Shown one piece after another: positions 47,640-58,681 of a stretch of 64,000 nucleotides of DNA; within the stretch, counting starts at the first letter, position 1; each line of letters opens with the position of its first letter. Below the pieces are notes generated by a model that searched no databases, was not told the DNA's origin, and saw only the letters and a program-made list of their open reading frames with translations. The position numbers were made by a program, and so were the translations under genes. The DNA lies in contig NC_054389.1 of NCBI RefSeq assembly GCF_001625195.1, positions 7,808,520 through 7,872,519 of the forward strand. Reading direction: 5' to 3'. The stretch comes from Drechmeria coniospora (lineage: Eukaryota; Ascomycota; Sordariomycetes; Hypocreales; Ophiocordycipitaceae).

Positions 47640-48150
47640 ATGGCCGCCCTCATCTCCCGCCGTCTGTTTTCCACCTCGACCCGTCGGTTCCAGAGCCACG
47701 TGCAGGATGAGCTGAGGAAGGAGACGAAGCAAAACCCGGAGCTTTGGGTGCGTGCGACGAGCAACGCACGAGCGGATCGTGTCGCCGCGGAAGCTAACAT
47801 TGGGCCGCAGATCCTCGGTGGTGTCATGGTTGCCGCCCTCGGCGGTGCCGGTTTCTACTTTGGTACGCTGCCCTTGGCTGGCGAATGCTGCGTGCCGCGT
47901 GATGCTGACCGAGGTAGGCCGCTCGCCGACGGGCGCCACGTCGGAGACGCGAGTCACCATAGCCAAGGACGGGATGCCGTGGGAAGGCGACTCGAGTCTC
48001 GGCAAGTACAAGTACCACCCCGGTGGCGACATCACAAAGGAGCCCAAGGAAGCGCCCAGCGCGCTCAACGTCGTCGTCGTGCCCGGCGTGACGCTTCCCA
48101 AGGAGCTTCACGACAAGTACAACAAGTGGGGCAAGGATGGCTATCCTTGA
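47640..48150 (+). CDS. Small mitochondrial single-pass membrane protein, function unknown
   Basis: Three exons, 47640-47747, 47811-47862 and 47918-48150, encode 130 aa. Introns are 63 nt (GTGCGT...GCTAACA...CGCAG, phase 0) and 55 nt (GTACGC...GCTGACC...GTAG, splitting a Gly codon). The N-terminus MAALISRRLFSTSTRRFQSH is a typical mitochondrial presequence. Exon 2 encodes one membrane segment (ILGGVMVAALGGAGFYFG). The tail contains KYKYHPGGD and ends NVVVVPGVTLPKELHDKYNKWGKDGYP. I recognise this tail pattern from conserved uncharacterised proteins of filamentous ascomycetes. It is probably an inner-membrane protein with the tail on one side. No enzyme motif. Confidence 0.78.
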
Positions 48151-48566
48151 GCGTCGACGAGGCGAACATGTCGAGATGCCACGGCGTGGCTGTCGGACGG
48201 AGGCTGGACCAGGCATGGCTCGCGCGGCCCCTGTACTGTAGATGTATTGTGGCAACAGAATTTAGGACTCGACTTGGGACTCGATGACGTGGGAAGGGGG
48301 TAGACATTTATGCCGACTGTGCACTGGATTCTCGCCCTCTGTGCGGATTCTCGCCCTCGGGGCATTGGATTCTTGGAAGGGGATGGAAGACCGGTTCATG
48401 CCCACTGTGCATTGGATTCTCCTCTGGCCATTGGATTCTCTGGTAAATGTCAACATCGAGGTCCGCAAGGTCACGCCCGAGACGACAAATGCCATGCTGC
48501 TGGCGGCTGCCTGTGCATCGGGCACCGCACCCCGTCGTCACGTGGCCGAGCCGACGGTCGCTTCCG
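48151..48566. other. Convergent spacer with short GCATTGGATTCT repeats
   Basis: Lies between two converging 3' ends. GCAYTGGATTCT/GCCATTGGATTCT recurs four to five times at about 48320-48440. No gene. Confidence 0.5.
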
Positions 48567-49997
48567 TCACTCGCCGAGGCATCGAACCTCGTCGCTCGTG
48601 AAGCCAAAGAGGAACAGGAGGTCGAGCAGGCTCTCGCCGTTGAGGCGCGCGTCCGCCTCCATCTGCACGCGCGGCTTGGCGTTCCAGGCCACGCCAAGGC
48701 CCGCCTTTTCCAGCATGAGCAGGTCGTTGGCGCCATCGCCGACGGCGACGACCTGCGACAGGTCAATCTTCTCCTTGGCGGCGATCTCGACGAGCAGGTC
48801 GCGCTTGCGCTCCCGGCCGACAATGGTCCCTTCCGTCTCGCCCGTGAGCTTGCCGTCGGCGACGACGACGTGGTTGGCAAAGGCGTAGTCGATGCCGAGA
48901 TCCGTCGCGAGCCAGCTCGTGAGCGGCTGGAAACCGCCGGAGAGGACGGCGGTCTTGACGCCGAGGCGCTTCAGCGCCCGGATGAGCTCTCGCGCGCCCT
49001 CGGTGACGCGGAGGACGGGCTGGAGGTCGCGAAAGACGGATGCGTCGACGCCCCTGAGCAGGCGCACGCGCTGGGTGAAGGATGCGTCAAACTCGAGCTC
49101 GCCGAGCATGGCCCGGCGGGTGATGTTGGCGACGCGCGCGGCGAGGTCGGCCGGTTCCTTGAGCGTCTCGGCCATGAGCTCGATGACCTCTTGGGTGATG
49201 AGGGTGCTGTCCATGTCGAAGACGACGAGGCGCGGGTGGCGGCGCCAGACCCGGTCCAGCTGCAGGGCGACGTCGACGTTCCACTCCCTCTCGAAGCGGT
49301 AGATCATCTCGTGGCGGCGAAGGTCCGACAGGCTCAGGTACGAGGGCGCCGGCGAGAGCGTCAGCTCGACGACCCGCGGGTTCTCGGCGTTGTCGAGGCA
49401 GCGGTGGGACGAGTGCGGCGCGTCGGCGTCCTGGGGCGGGGGGAAGGTGGACATGAGGTGGAGGAAGGAGGTGATGCACAGCGGCGATATGTAGGATCCG
49501 TAGAGGTGGTCCAGCTGCTCCGACTCCTGCGTCGGCGGCTCGAGCGGGAAGGCCTCCATGTTGGTCGTCGGCGCGAGGTTGGTCGGCAGGGACTCGCAGC
49601 TGTCGGCGAGGCCCTTGACCGAGGTCGAGGCCGGCAGCCGTTGGTCCGACGTCTTGTAGAAGAGGGTGGCGACGAGCCGGTCGGCCCGGCGTCCCGAGGC
49701 GGGCGCGCAGTTGGGGTGCGAGAAGCTGTGGTTGACGCCGCTGTCGACGATGGTCGGCGGGTTGTCCTCGGACGGGATGCCGTTGAAGGGCAGCATCGAC
49801 TTGGGCTTGGGCGGCGCGAGGCCCGCGGCGGCGGCTGGGGGCGTGTCCTCGACGACGGTGTCGATGCCCTGGTGGGCGTCGGGGTGGCGAGGAGGGCGGT
49901 ACTGCTGGTGGTCGCTGAGGTAGGAGCCGCTACGCAAGCCGGCGGCGAGCTGCGGGCGGCCGGGGCCCGGCGTCGGCGGATCTGCGGCGTCGACCAT
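48567..49997 (-). CDS. serB: Phosphoserine phosphatase (HAD family)
   Basis: Single exon on the minus strand, 476 aa from the ATG at 49997. The frame extends 11 codons further to a GTG without an upstream ATG, so an additional 5' exon cannot be excluded. Residues 1-250 include a Pro/Ala-rich start and an ACT-like regulatory region (VATLFYKTSDQ, VVELTLSPAPSYLSLSDLR). The HAD core then carries motif I VFDMDSTLI (nucleophile Asp261, Asp263), motif II VLSGGFQ, a motif III Lys near KRDLL, and motif IV VGDGANDLLML. It hydrolyses O-phosphoserine to serine, the last step of serine synthesis in the cytosol. Filamentous-fungal homologues are longer than yeast Ser2 (about 309 aa), so the length is normal. 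Confidence 0.9.
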   Translation of the reverse strand: MVDAADPPTPGPGRPQLAAGLRSGSYLSDHQQYRPPRHPDAHQGIDTVVEDTPPAAAAGLAPPKPKSMLPFNGIPSEDNPPTIVDSGVNHSFSHPNCAPASGRRADRLVATLFYKTSDQRLPASTSVKGLADSCESLPTNLAPTTNMEAFPLEPPTQESEQLDHLYGSYISPLCITSFLHLMSTFPPPQDADAPHSSHRCLDNAENPRVVELTLSPAPSYLSLSDLRRHEMIYRFEREWNVDVALQLDRVWRRHPRLVVFDMDSTLITQEVIELMAETLKEPADLAARVANITRRAMLGELEFDASFTQRVRLLRGVDASVFRDLQPVLRVTEGARELIRALKRLGVKTAVLSGGFQPLTSWLATDLGIDYAFANHVVVADGKLTGETEGTIVGRERKRDLLVEIAAKEKIDLSQVVAVGDGANDLLMLEKAGLGVAWNAKPRVQMEADARLNGESLLDLLFLFGFTSDEVRCLGE

Positions 49998-50429
49998 GTC
50001 GTCGAGGTTGGCTGACGGCGAGGTGCCCACGATTCAAAGGTGAAGCCGGCGATTCGTCGGAAGGCGAGCGTCGGATGGTTCGTGGTCGGATGGTTCGTGG
50101 TCTGGCCGGAAAAACGCCGGGAGAGCTCGGCGACGTTGACGGTGGTTTGTCCTAAGGACGCTCGCACGATGCAAAGGGGGAAAAGGAATGTCGACGGGAT
50201 AAAAAAAAGGGCTTTTCGATGGAAAGCACCCGACGACGTCTTGGTGCGTGAGCATCTACGTGCGCGACGCTCATGTGCTGGTAGTCACGGCACCGTGGCC
50301 AGTGTCTTGGATGGCATCATCCGCAGTCCGTTGATCTCGTCTCTTGCACGTTGCTGCTGCCTGCTGCCATGACCTCCGTAAGTACGTAAGCGAGTCTTTC
50401 AACGTCATCGATCTGCTCTTACGGAGCAC
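49998..50429. promoter_or_regulatory. Upstream region of the phosphoserine phosphatase gene
   Basis: Includes a duplicated CGGATGGTTCGTGGT (about 50070-50102). No defined regulatory site recognised. Confidence 0.3.
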
Positions 50430-51400
50430 TTGCTTCTACTTGTATTTGTACTTGCTTCTACTTGTATTTGCACTTGCTTCTGCTGGTACTTGTACTTGCT
50501 TGCACCTGCTCCGTATTGGTGCTTGTACTTGCTTCTGCTGGTACTTGCATTTGCTTGCTTGTACTTGGCCTACCGTAGGTGTGCAAGTACATGTACTTGC
50601 TTGCTCAGGGCTCGAATGGAATCAACGCTGCTCGTCAACGACGCATGCACATGTTTTGGTCTCGCCGCAAAAGGGCATCTGTGTACCTGACCGTCGCTCT
50701 CGCTCTCTACAGGCACTTTCAACGAAATTCTCCGTGTGTGCTCGGTCCGCTACGATGCAGTACGCGTCGATGAGATGCGAGTGCCTTCATGGAGCCCCCG
50801 CCCGATGATGGTCAGGCAGAGTTGCTTTTGCGCCTGTACAGGTACTTGCTGTCGATGGATTGTCCGTACTCTGGATATTCGTGCAGGTATTATTCCATAC
50901 CAGGTACAACCTGGGGCCCGTCCACTGTACTGTGCGGAGTACGGAGGACAAGTATTGCAACAGCAGCAGCACTCACAGTGATGCTGTACACCTACTTACT
51001 ACTACTAGGTTAGTACTGTGCATGTGCTGTAATCAAGTACAACAAGTTCCCCGTAGTACTGGTACATGCGCTGAGCTACCCCTCCTCTTGCGTCACACCC
51101 CCGCCAACGTTTTGTGTACTTGCAGCAGACGTTTCAACGCGCACATTGTTGCGCGTCACGTGCGACACTCGCAGCCCACGCATCACTGGTGAGCGTACGG
51201 AGGATGGAGTACAGTAGTTGAACATGCACTGTAATACAGCATCATTACAAGTAATACCCCTACCAGTGTGTACTTGCATGCACTGTAAATGTACTGTAGT
51301 CCGGACATGCCTACGCCGACTCCGTGCACAGTACTCCGTACATGCAATTCCCTATGACATGCTGGACTCATCACGCTCTCACAGGGTGCGTCATTTTCCG
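50430..51400. repeat. Minisatellite and GTAC-rich island
   Basis: 50430-50600 is an irregular array of CTTGTACTTGCTTCTRCTTG and GCTGGTACTTG units of about 18-24 bp. From there to about 51400 GTAC, GTACGGAGTA and TACTTGCA words are dense but not periodic. No gene. Confidence 0.7.
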
Positions 51401-51547
51401 TACGCAGCATGCATCGTGAACAACGGCACTCGTGCCGCCAACAATCGACCCATTCGGCTCCCCATGTCCGCATGCCCGCCTCGTGCGTCAGAGGCGAGCT
51501 GGACATGAGCTTGTCGGCGACGTCGACGTTTCCTCGCCAACGCAACG

Positions 51548-53563
51548 ATGGAAGAGGAAAGCCTGCGGTACTGCTGCATCGACAAACCCCGCTGCGGCCT
51601 CTGTCAGTTTCTGCTCCGGGATGGCGAGGCCGTCGTGGCACGTCTGTTTGACCTTGGCAACGACGTGCCGGAGACGATGCTGATGCTTGGCTTGTCCGAC
51701 ACGCAGTCCTCGACGACGAGCACGCATCCCCTCCGTTCCCGTTTCGACGAAATGACACGTACGAGCTGAAAGAGCTCGGGATTGAAGTGCACATGTGCTG
51801 CCAGAGTCGATGCATGACAAATGATGCCCGGGTTCCTTGCATCCACGGCGGATGCCACTCGCTCAAGCGGCTGCCGACATGGTCGAATCTCCTTGCCGCG
51901 GCAGAGTACGACTTCAATCCGTCGATGTGTTGGGAGGAGACGAGGCGACGTCGCATCCGGTCCAAGGTGGCGAGCGAGCTGAGTGCCGCCGGGCTCCTGC
52001 GCCGCATGCCACGGGAGCTCTGCTGCATGGTTGCCCGATACCTTGTCCGGGAGTGCGCCGCCGTCGATTGGGAGCATCGCACGCGGGACCGGCGCCCGTC
52101 GACGTACACGATCCAACTCGATCAAGACATATACATGACCCGCACCGCCGTCGAGGGCGTTTCCTACGTCCAATCTCTGCACAACCGCTCCGCTCCGTCC
52201 CGCCGGAGTGGCCGGCTGGTTCACGACTCTCGGGCTGGCCATGTTGATTGGAAAATATACGTTGCCTACGACCACCTCGGCGTCAGAGACGTCGACGTGT
52301 GGAGCGCCAGCGACGAGGACTTGCCGACCTCTCGCATCCGTCATGGAGTGTGGTGGACGGAGCTGGCTCCCGATGCCGCCGGCAGTGCTCGGGTTGCCGT
52401 TCAATCCGACGTCAGCTTACGCCGTCGGACCGCCCGTCGTCGGATCACGCTGACGCCGTGGCTCGCTTCAGGGTCTCAAAGTCAGACGACTCGAAAACGA
52501 TGCCCACGTCCCGTCGACGACGAAGGGCTCCTTTCCGAGCCCGAGGTGGCCGATACCAGGGCTGGCCTGCCGCGTGCTCGACTTGGACACTTGTGCCGTC
52601 GCCGAGTCGCCACCCGGCAGCCTGCGCATGAGCTTCTTCGAATGCAACGCGTCGCTGACAACGGGGTACTCGGTTGCCATTTCGGGCAATCACATACGCA
52701 CAATTTGTTCCCATCATTCGGGCACGCCTCCACGATGCTACAGCGAGATGGACGCCATTTCAACAAGCTCATTGTTGTGGATGCACCTGCCGATGAGCAC
52801 GGATGAGCACCTCGCGGAAATCTGGGCTCTCAAGCATCTGGAGTCTGGCTTCGTCGCTCTCATGGTGAGTTGCGTAGTTTGAAGGCGGCCTCGACGCTGA
52901 CGTCATGCTTTTTTTCAGCTCTGCACGAGCCGGAAACGAGCGGTGCTGTTCGGAAGCTACATGCTGCACCCCGAGGTCCCGCTTCAGCTCTGCCGCGTGT
53001 ACGCAACTGCAAACCGGCCGTCGCGGGTGTACTTTGACGATTGGGACCCATTCTGGGATGCGAAACGGATCAAGCACTTGGCCTTTGTCGGCGACGGTTT
53101 GGATGCTCGGGGGACCCAGACGGCAGACCGCATATCGTCGTGGAAACCGTATCCACCGTCGCTCATGGCCGCATCGCCGCCGCCTTATACTCAATACAAC
53201 GAGCCGTGGTACTACACAAACTGCCGGTTGGAAAATGCCACGGAAATCACATGCTGCGCCGACGAGACTGCCTCGCACAAGCCCATCATCGGCATCTTGG
53301 TCCGTTACCGTGACGGAAGTCGGTCCTGCCTTGGGCAGCATCGGACGGACCGCGAGCAGCACACCTCGACGGTGCACCCTGCGACGCCGCTGCGCATAGG
53401 GTTGGGCAAGACCAAGCGAAAGCTTCCTTTCGTGAAAAAGATCAGCACGCAGGATCCGAGCCGTCCCGAGGTCGGCTCCCTGTCATGGATCAGCATACCC
53501 TGGCGAGGCAGGCTGGAGTGGTGGTTTTCACAACGCCAATGCAAAATATGTCATTCCGAATGA
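51548..53563 (+). CDS. Cysteine-rich F-box-like protein, function unknown
   Basis: Four exons, 51548-51641, 51707-52410, 52472-52864 and 52919-53563, encode 611 aa. Introns are 65 nt (GTCTGT...TGCTGATG...CGCAG, splitting a Leu codon), 61 nt (GTCAGC...CGCTGACG...TTCAG) and 55 nt (GTGAGT...CGCTGACG...TTCAG); all phases agree. The N-terminus has a CC..C..C cluster (YCCIDKPRCGLCQFLL) followed later by CCQSRC and CIHGGCH, suggesting metal binding. Around residues 105-130 RRMPRELCCMVARYLVREC resembles an F-box start. The second half is a large domain without known family, with LCTSRKRAVLFGSYML, YFDDWDPFWDAK-like and CCADETASHKPIIGILVRYRDGS. Such proteins recur in filamentous ascomycetes as lineage-expanded unknowns. 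The first intron is the least certain junction. Confidence 0.62.
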
Positions 53564-53900
53564 ACGGATACCATCGAAGCACGCATGCCGTGCGTCCTGC
53601 GTTTTACATTCTCCTCGGATCATGACGGGTTTCCAACGTCGATGGCGTTCCTTTCGAATCCATCAGACAACGCCAGAGGGGGGGATATCCGCCACGACAT
53701 GGAGTCGAGCGAGGCAAGAACGCATCGGATGCAGGACGGCGCAACAAGTACGGAGCATCAACGAATGCTCATCGAACTACGCCATAGGTGTGCTGTTTCG
53801 TTTGTGTGCGCAGACGCCGTACAGGCTGCAAGTACAGCACACCGACGGGTCGTGGTAGGTACTGGTAACAATCCTCGAGATGTTTTTGCAACGACTTTGA
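53564..53900. other. 3' flank of the Cys-rich gene
   Basis: No gene recognised. Short open frames on both strands lack features. Confidence 0.35.
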
Positions 53901-56080
53901 CGGGTCCATGGCGAGGCTCCAACGAGGCTCAACCTGCTCTCTTGCATGTAAGTACAGAGTGCAATCCATGACTTGTTCGGCCTAGCCGGCGTGGCCTCTT
54001 GTGCAAGTAGGCGCACTCGCTTGATGCTGTCGCTGCTGCAATTACAGCGACAAGCAAGAAAGTAAGTAATATATGTACCAACGCAGGAGGACGAGGTTGG
54101 AAAAGCCGCTGCTAGCCGGCACCAAGTACGACAGGTGTATGCGGCAAGTAGAAGCATGGACATGAACTACTAATGCAATACGAGTAGATGTACGGAGTAC
54201 TCTGTACTCGGTATCCGTACAGCGTACAACAAAGTGCTTTCGGTACTCCGTACTCGGTATCCGTACAGCGTACAACCCAGTACTCCGTACTTGAGTGTGC
54301 TTGTACTTAAACAACACATGTACATGTACGGAGTACATACTTACACTTACTAGCGATCATAATACTGTACGTTTGCACTTGTAATTAAGTACATGTAATT
54401 ACTTGCTGAAGTGCGCCCACAGTACGGAGTACACTTGCTGTAGGATACGGATACGAGAGTACTCTGTACTCGTACAAGTCGGTGCAAGTGTACAACTACT
54501 CGTAGAGTGAATGTACTTTGCACCTACTGTACATGTACTTGCGTTCTTGCCGATTTCCAAGTGCACGCACAGTAGAGAGCGAGTGTAGAGAGAGCAATGC
54601 ACCGTAAAAGCACAGCATATACTTGCACATAAGTACCAGTGAGTATCTGGGTGGGCTGACAATGGGCTGTAAGTACAGTACAGTACAGTACAACGACGGA
54701 GTAATTGTAGGTGCAAGTACTGTACTTAGGTGATGATACTTGTAGGTGCACGTACCGAAAGTGTTGGTGTACTGTACATGTACAAGTATCCGCGAGGCTG
54801 GGAGCCCCAGCGCCAAGGCGCCCACGAGTACTCGGCACCTACTACGCTCCTAGCTGTATTACAGTTCATGTACTTGTGCCTCAAGTACAGTAAGTGCTCC
54901 GTACGGAGTACATGTGCAGCAAGTATACGGAGTACTGTAGTATAATCCAATGGCAAGAGATGGCATGGGACATTTTCGGCCGATCCCGTGACCTCGCCCC
55001 TCTTTTTCGACGACATCCAGTGCGACAAGTGAATACTCGTTACGTAAGACGATGCCCATGATGCTTGATTCCACGAGAATTGCGGAGTCCTGCGTGGCAC
55101 AACTGCCGTAGCATGTCACGGTACAAGTCATTACTGTACTCCGTACAGTACATGTACTTACTATGCCAATCAGAACGGGCAGCAAACACAGGTACTTACT
55201 GATACCAATCAGAACGGGCAGCAAGTACATGTACTTACACCTTCGAGTGCCTGCCAGCTCATGCGGGTGCGAACTCACGTGCTCCGTACGGAGTACTCCG
55301 TACTTGCATGTACGGCATCGTACCATCGTACTCGGGCGATAGCACAGGGGTTGAGAATGAACATGGCAACCGAGGAACTTTTTGTTCTACAGCCCTCCAG
55401 ATGAGGACTTGTAGGTGCTTGTACACGAGGTGTAGGTGTAGATGCTCGTACAGTGGTTGTATGTGCAACTACCGCAAGTACATGTAACTGCACCTGAGTG
55501 CCAAAGTGAACAGAGTACAAGTAGGTGCATGTATCAAGTACGTACCCTGCAAGCAAGCGCTCGAGTACTTGCATCGGTACCTAGTTGTACTCCGTACATG
55601 CAAGTACATGTACTGTAATTAGGCACAGTACGGAGTACTTGTACAGTGCAGTTGTCTGTGTGTGGAACATGGTACGTAAGTAATCCTCCAGAATTTCGCT
55701 TCTGCTGTACAAAGTACTTGCTGTACGATAGTTGCAAGTAAGTGCCGTAAGTACAGTACAAGTACTCCGTACAGTAGGTGTACTTGCTTTGGTGTGCAGG
55801 TACATGTAGTTGTACTGTGCGGAGTAGTTGTAATACTGTAAGTACGTAAGTGCTGAGGGTAAGTACTACAAGTACAGCAAGTAAGTACTTGAGTACTACA
55901 AGTATAGCAAGCACTTGGGTGTGCCAGTACCGAGTACTCCGCAAGTACTTGCGTCAAAGGACGTTGCGTATAGGTAGGGAGCAAATAGCATACTCAGACT
56001 CGTTCCCCATGGCCGAATCCGCAGAATCACGACAATGGGCTCCATCGACGGCAACATGGCGACTCGTACTGTACATGCAC
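53901..56080. repeat. GTAC-rich island, about 2.2 kb
   Basis: Dense GTACGGAGTAC, AAGTACATGTAC and TACAGTACAGTAC words without a fixed period. A small direct duplication containing CCAATCAGAACGGGCAGCAA lies at about 55165 and 55205. No coding frame of interest. Confidence 0.7.
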
Positions 56081-56202
56081 ATGCACCTACTTAAGGGCCG
56101 GTGGCCTCCTGGCGAAGCTCACGTCACCTTGTAGACGGGCAAAGCACCTGTTCCCGTTCATCGCCCTCCATCGTCAGCATCACCGTGCTCGGCCTCGCCA
56201 CC

Positions 56203-57033
56203 ATGAGAGTCATCGCAACCGTCCTGCTCCTCGGCGCCTCGGCGCTGGCGGCTCCCAGCCCCGTCGATGGAGTCCGGGCCCCTGGCGGTGGTAAGTCGCT
56301 TGCCGTCTCGATTCGACTGACCCGTGCGGTGCGGTGCCGTCGTGACGCTAACTCGCTCGTCGCAGCCGTCGAAAGGCCCGAAATGACCGTCTTTCGCCGC
56401 TCCAACAACACCACCGTCTGCCGCAAGAGCGAGGTGTTCAAGATCAAGGCAGCCATGGCCGACTGCAAGAAGCTTGCCGAGGACGGCAAGAAAGCGGCGA
56501 AAAAGGGTCACGACGGACTCTTGAAGCAATTCTTCAAGGATGATTCTCCGTCGACGAGAATCCACGTCGCCGACGTTCTCGAGCAGGTGCTCCGGCATTG
56601 TGGCGACGAGTCCCGGCTGCCGACCGACAGCTGCCACGGCGACTTCTGCTCCGACCACGACGACGCGTCCGCCATCGACCTCGGCGTGCCCAAGATATAC
56701 TTTTGTGACGCCTTCTTCGCCGACGATTCGGCCGGCTGCCGCGACATGAGCCGAGGCGCCACCGTCGTCGCCCAGGCCGCGCGCGCCGTGAACAAGGACG
56801 TGAGGGTCGTGACGCGAGGGTACCAAGGCAGCCTGGGCCTCACGAGGTCCGACGCCTTGGCCAACGCGGAGTCGTACGCCCTGTTCGCCACGTCCGTCAG
56901 CCCGCGCTGCATCGACGAGTCGAGGACCTTTCTCGACAAGGTTTCGGGCGCCATGACTTGGCTGTTCAACGTTAAAGAACAATATTTCGGCGTCAGGAAA
57001 ATTTACGTGCCGCAGGAGAACGAGGGGAATTGA
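56203..57033 (+). CDS. Secreted M35 (deuterolysin)-like protein lacking the HExxH motif
   Basis: Two exons, 56203-56290 and 56366-57033, encode 251 aa. The 75-nt intron (GTAAGT...GCTAACT...CGCAG) splits an Ala codon. Its length is a multiple of three and stop-free, so retention would still give a full-length product. The signal peptide is MRVIATVLLLGASALAA. The mature part has the M35/lysine-specific metallopeptidase layout: paired cysteines, KIYFCDAFF, CRDMSRGATVV, then a C-terminal NAESYALFATSV. Where the family has HExxH plus a downstream Asp, this protein reads AQAAR (165-169), so zinc binding and peptidase activity should be lost. It is probably a non-catalytic secreted protein, perhaps an effector or decoy. 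The function is inferred. Confidence 0.75.
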   Translation: MRVIATVLLLGASALAAPSPVDGVRAPGGGKSLAVSIRLTRAVRCRRDANSLVAAVERPEMTVFRRSNNTTVCRKSEVFKIKAAMADCKKLAEDGKKAAKKGHDGLLKQFFKDDSPSTRIHVADVLEQVLRHCGDESRLPTDSCHGDFCSDHDDASAIDLGVPKIYFCDAFFADDSAGCRDMSRGATVVAQAARAVNKDVRVVTRGYQGSLGLTRSDALANAESYALFATSVSPRCIDESRTFLDKVSGAMTWLFNVKEQYFGVRKIYVPQENEGN

Positions 57034-58681
57034 GAAGGAGAGAAAAGAGTGCAAGATTCTTGCCGTCGAAGCGAACATGGCTGCCACGTGATCTACCGTA
57101 CAGTGCTCGCACGGAGCGTACGCAACACTCGCGGCGCCGTACTAGGTACGAATGATTTCGTGCAGGTGGGCGTACCTGCGTCTCGGTCGCAAGTACCGGG
57201 ACGGGGCCGAATCATGCAGCCCACCACCCGAGCGGTGCAGGGTGCGGTACGGAGGGCTGGCCACGCCTGTACTTGGCATTCATGTACCCTGTACTGTACC
57301 TGTACGGCACTGCACGGCAGAGTGCACAATCGAGCGCTGCACAGCATCCACTCGCTTGCTCTGCACGGAGCCAGTAAGTAAGTACACTGCGGTAATTGTC
57401 CGGCACGCGCTGCTGAGGTGGAGCAGCCTCGAACCATATGGCTGTGCCAGTACTGCAGTAATACGGCCACAGTAGATGCGTACTGTATGCTGGCTGACAC
57501 GGTGCATGTACTGTAGCTGTGCGGTTACGATGATTCCGACTGCCGACAAACGCACCCACACTGTGCCGTTATCGGCTTGGCTCTCGGCGTGGCCTATCAG
57601 TGGCGGGGAATCTCCCAAGTGCCGAGACAGACGACCAAGCCGACACGCCAATGAAGAGTACTTGCGCCTGTCCATCTGCAGTAATTGCACTGTTAGCGCC
57701 GCCAGGCAACGCCAGTACCAAGTACTTGTGATGCTGCCTGAGCCGCCGCGAGCGCCCCGTACACTGTACTCGTGTGCACCCTTGCTCGTAGGTCGTCATG
57801 CTAGGGCGCTGGACGCGAACATGTACTGTAGAGCGAGGCTTGAATATGGGCCCAGCCACGACGACGCCCCAACGGGGGACTAGGGCTACCGCCACCGTTT
57901 TGTCTATACTTATTCTTCCCCCACGGCCAGCGAGGCCATGGTGGCGATGCTTCCATCTGGTTCCCGTTTCTTCGCACACCCAATAGGCGTGCCGGCCTGT
58001 CTCGCGATGAAAATGAAATACACATGCACGGCACGGCGTCGACGAGCTCGCGCGGCAACGCATCGCCGCCCTGCCGCCCAAGGTTGAGATGGTCACGCCG
58101 CGCTTCCGTCGTCTCGTCGTCGGGCCACGGACAGGTCGGCCGCTGCTCGTCGTCCCGGCCTCGCGTCCGAGGCGCCTTGCCCGACTTTCGCTCCGCCGCC
58201 CTAGTCGCCTGTCAGAGCTCGGCGTTTCACATAGCTAGGCGTCGAGCAAGTAGGGCTCGACCCCATGCTCGCCGTCTCCTCCTCGTCGCCGCCGGCGGGG
58301 CCTTACCCATAGCTCGCACCTAGCGCGGAAAGGCAGAAACCCCCCTACGTTTGGGGCACCACCACCTTGGGCCGACGTCGAGGTGCTGCTTCGGCGGAGA
58401 GACGGTCAGCTCCGTGCGAGGAACGAATACATAATAGTCGGATTCGTGCCTCGCTCGACAGCTTGGCCGTCTCGTCATACCCATTTGCGTCGACAAATTC
58501 TTGAAGGCTGTCTATCGTTGGATAGCCTCGTCCATTCTTTGCCTGCTTGTCTTTTCTTGCTCTCCCATTCGTTTCTACACATACTTACTTTCCCGTACAT
58601 TCTTTCCCGTACAGTACATTCTTACCCGTACATTCTGACCCATTACATTCTTTCGACGCATTCCCTCCGCAGCAGTCAAGC
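57034..58681. other. Intergenic region ahead of the GT32 gene
   Basis: No gene seen in about 1.6 kb. GTAC-type words occur to about 57800. The last 110 bp before the start contain an imperfect array of CCCGTACATTCTT units (about 58590-58655) in a pyrimidine-rich leader. Confidence 0.4.

Noticed and set aside
48447..50015. 522-codon plus-strand open frame
   Set aside because: Antisense shadow of the phosphoserine phosphatase gene, with no motif of its own.
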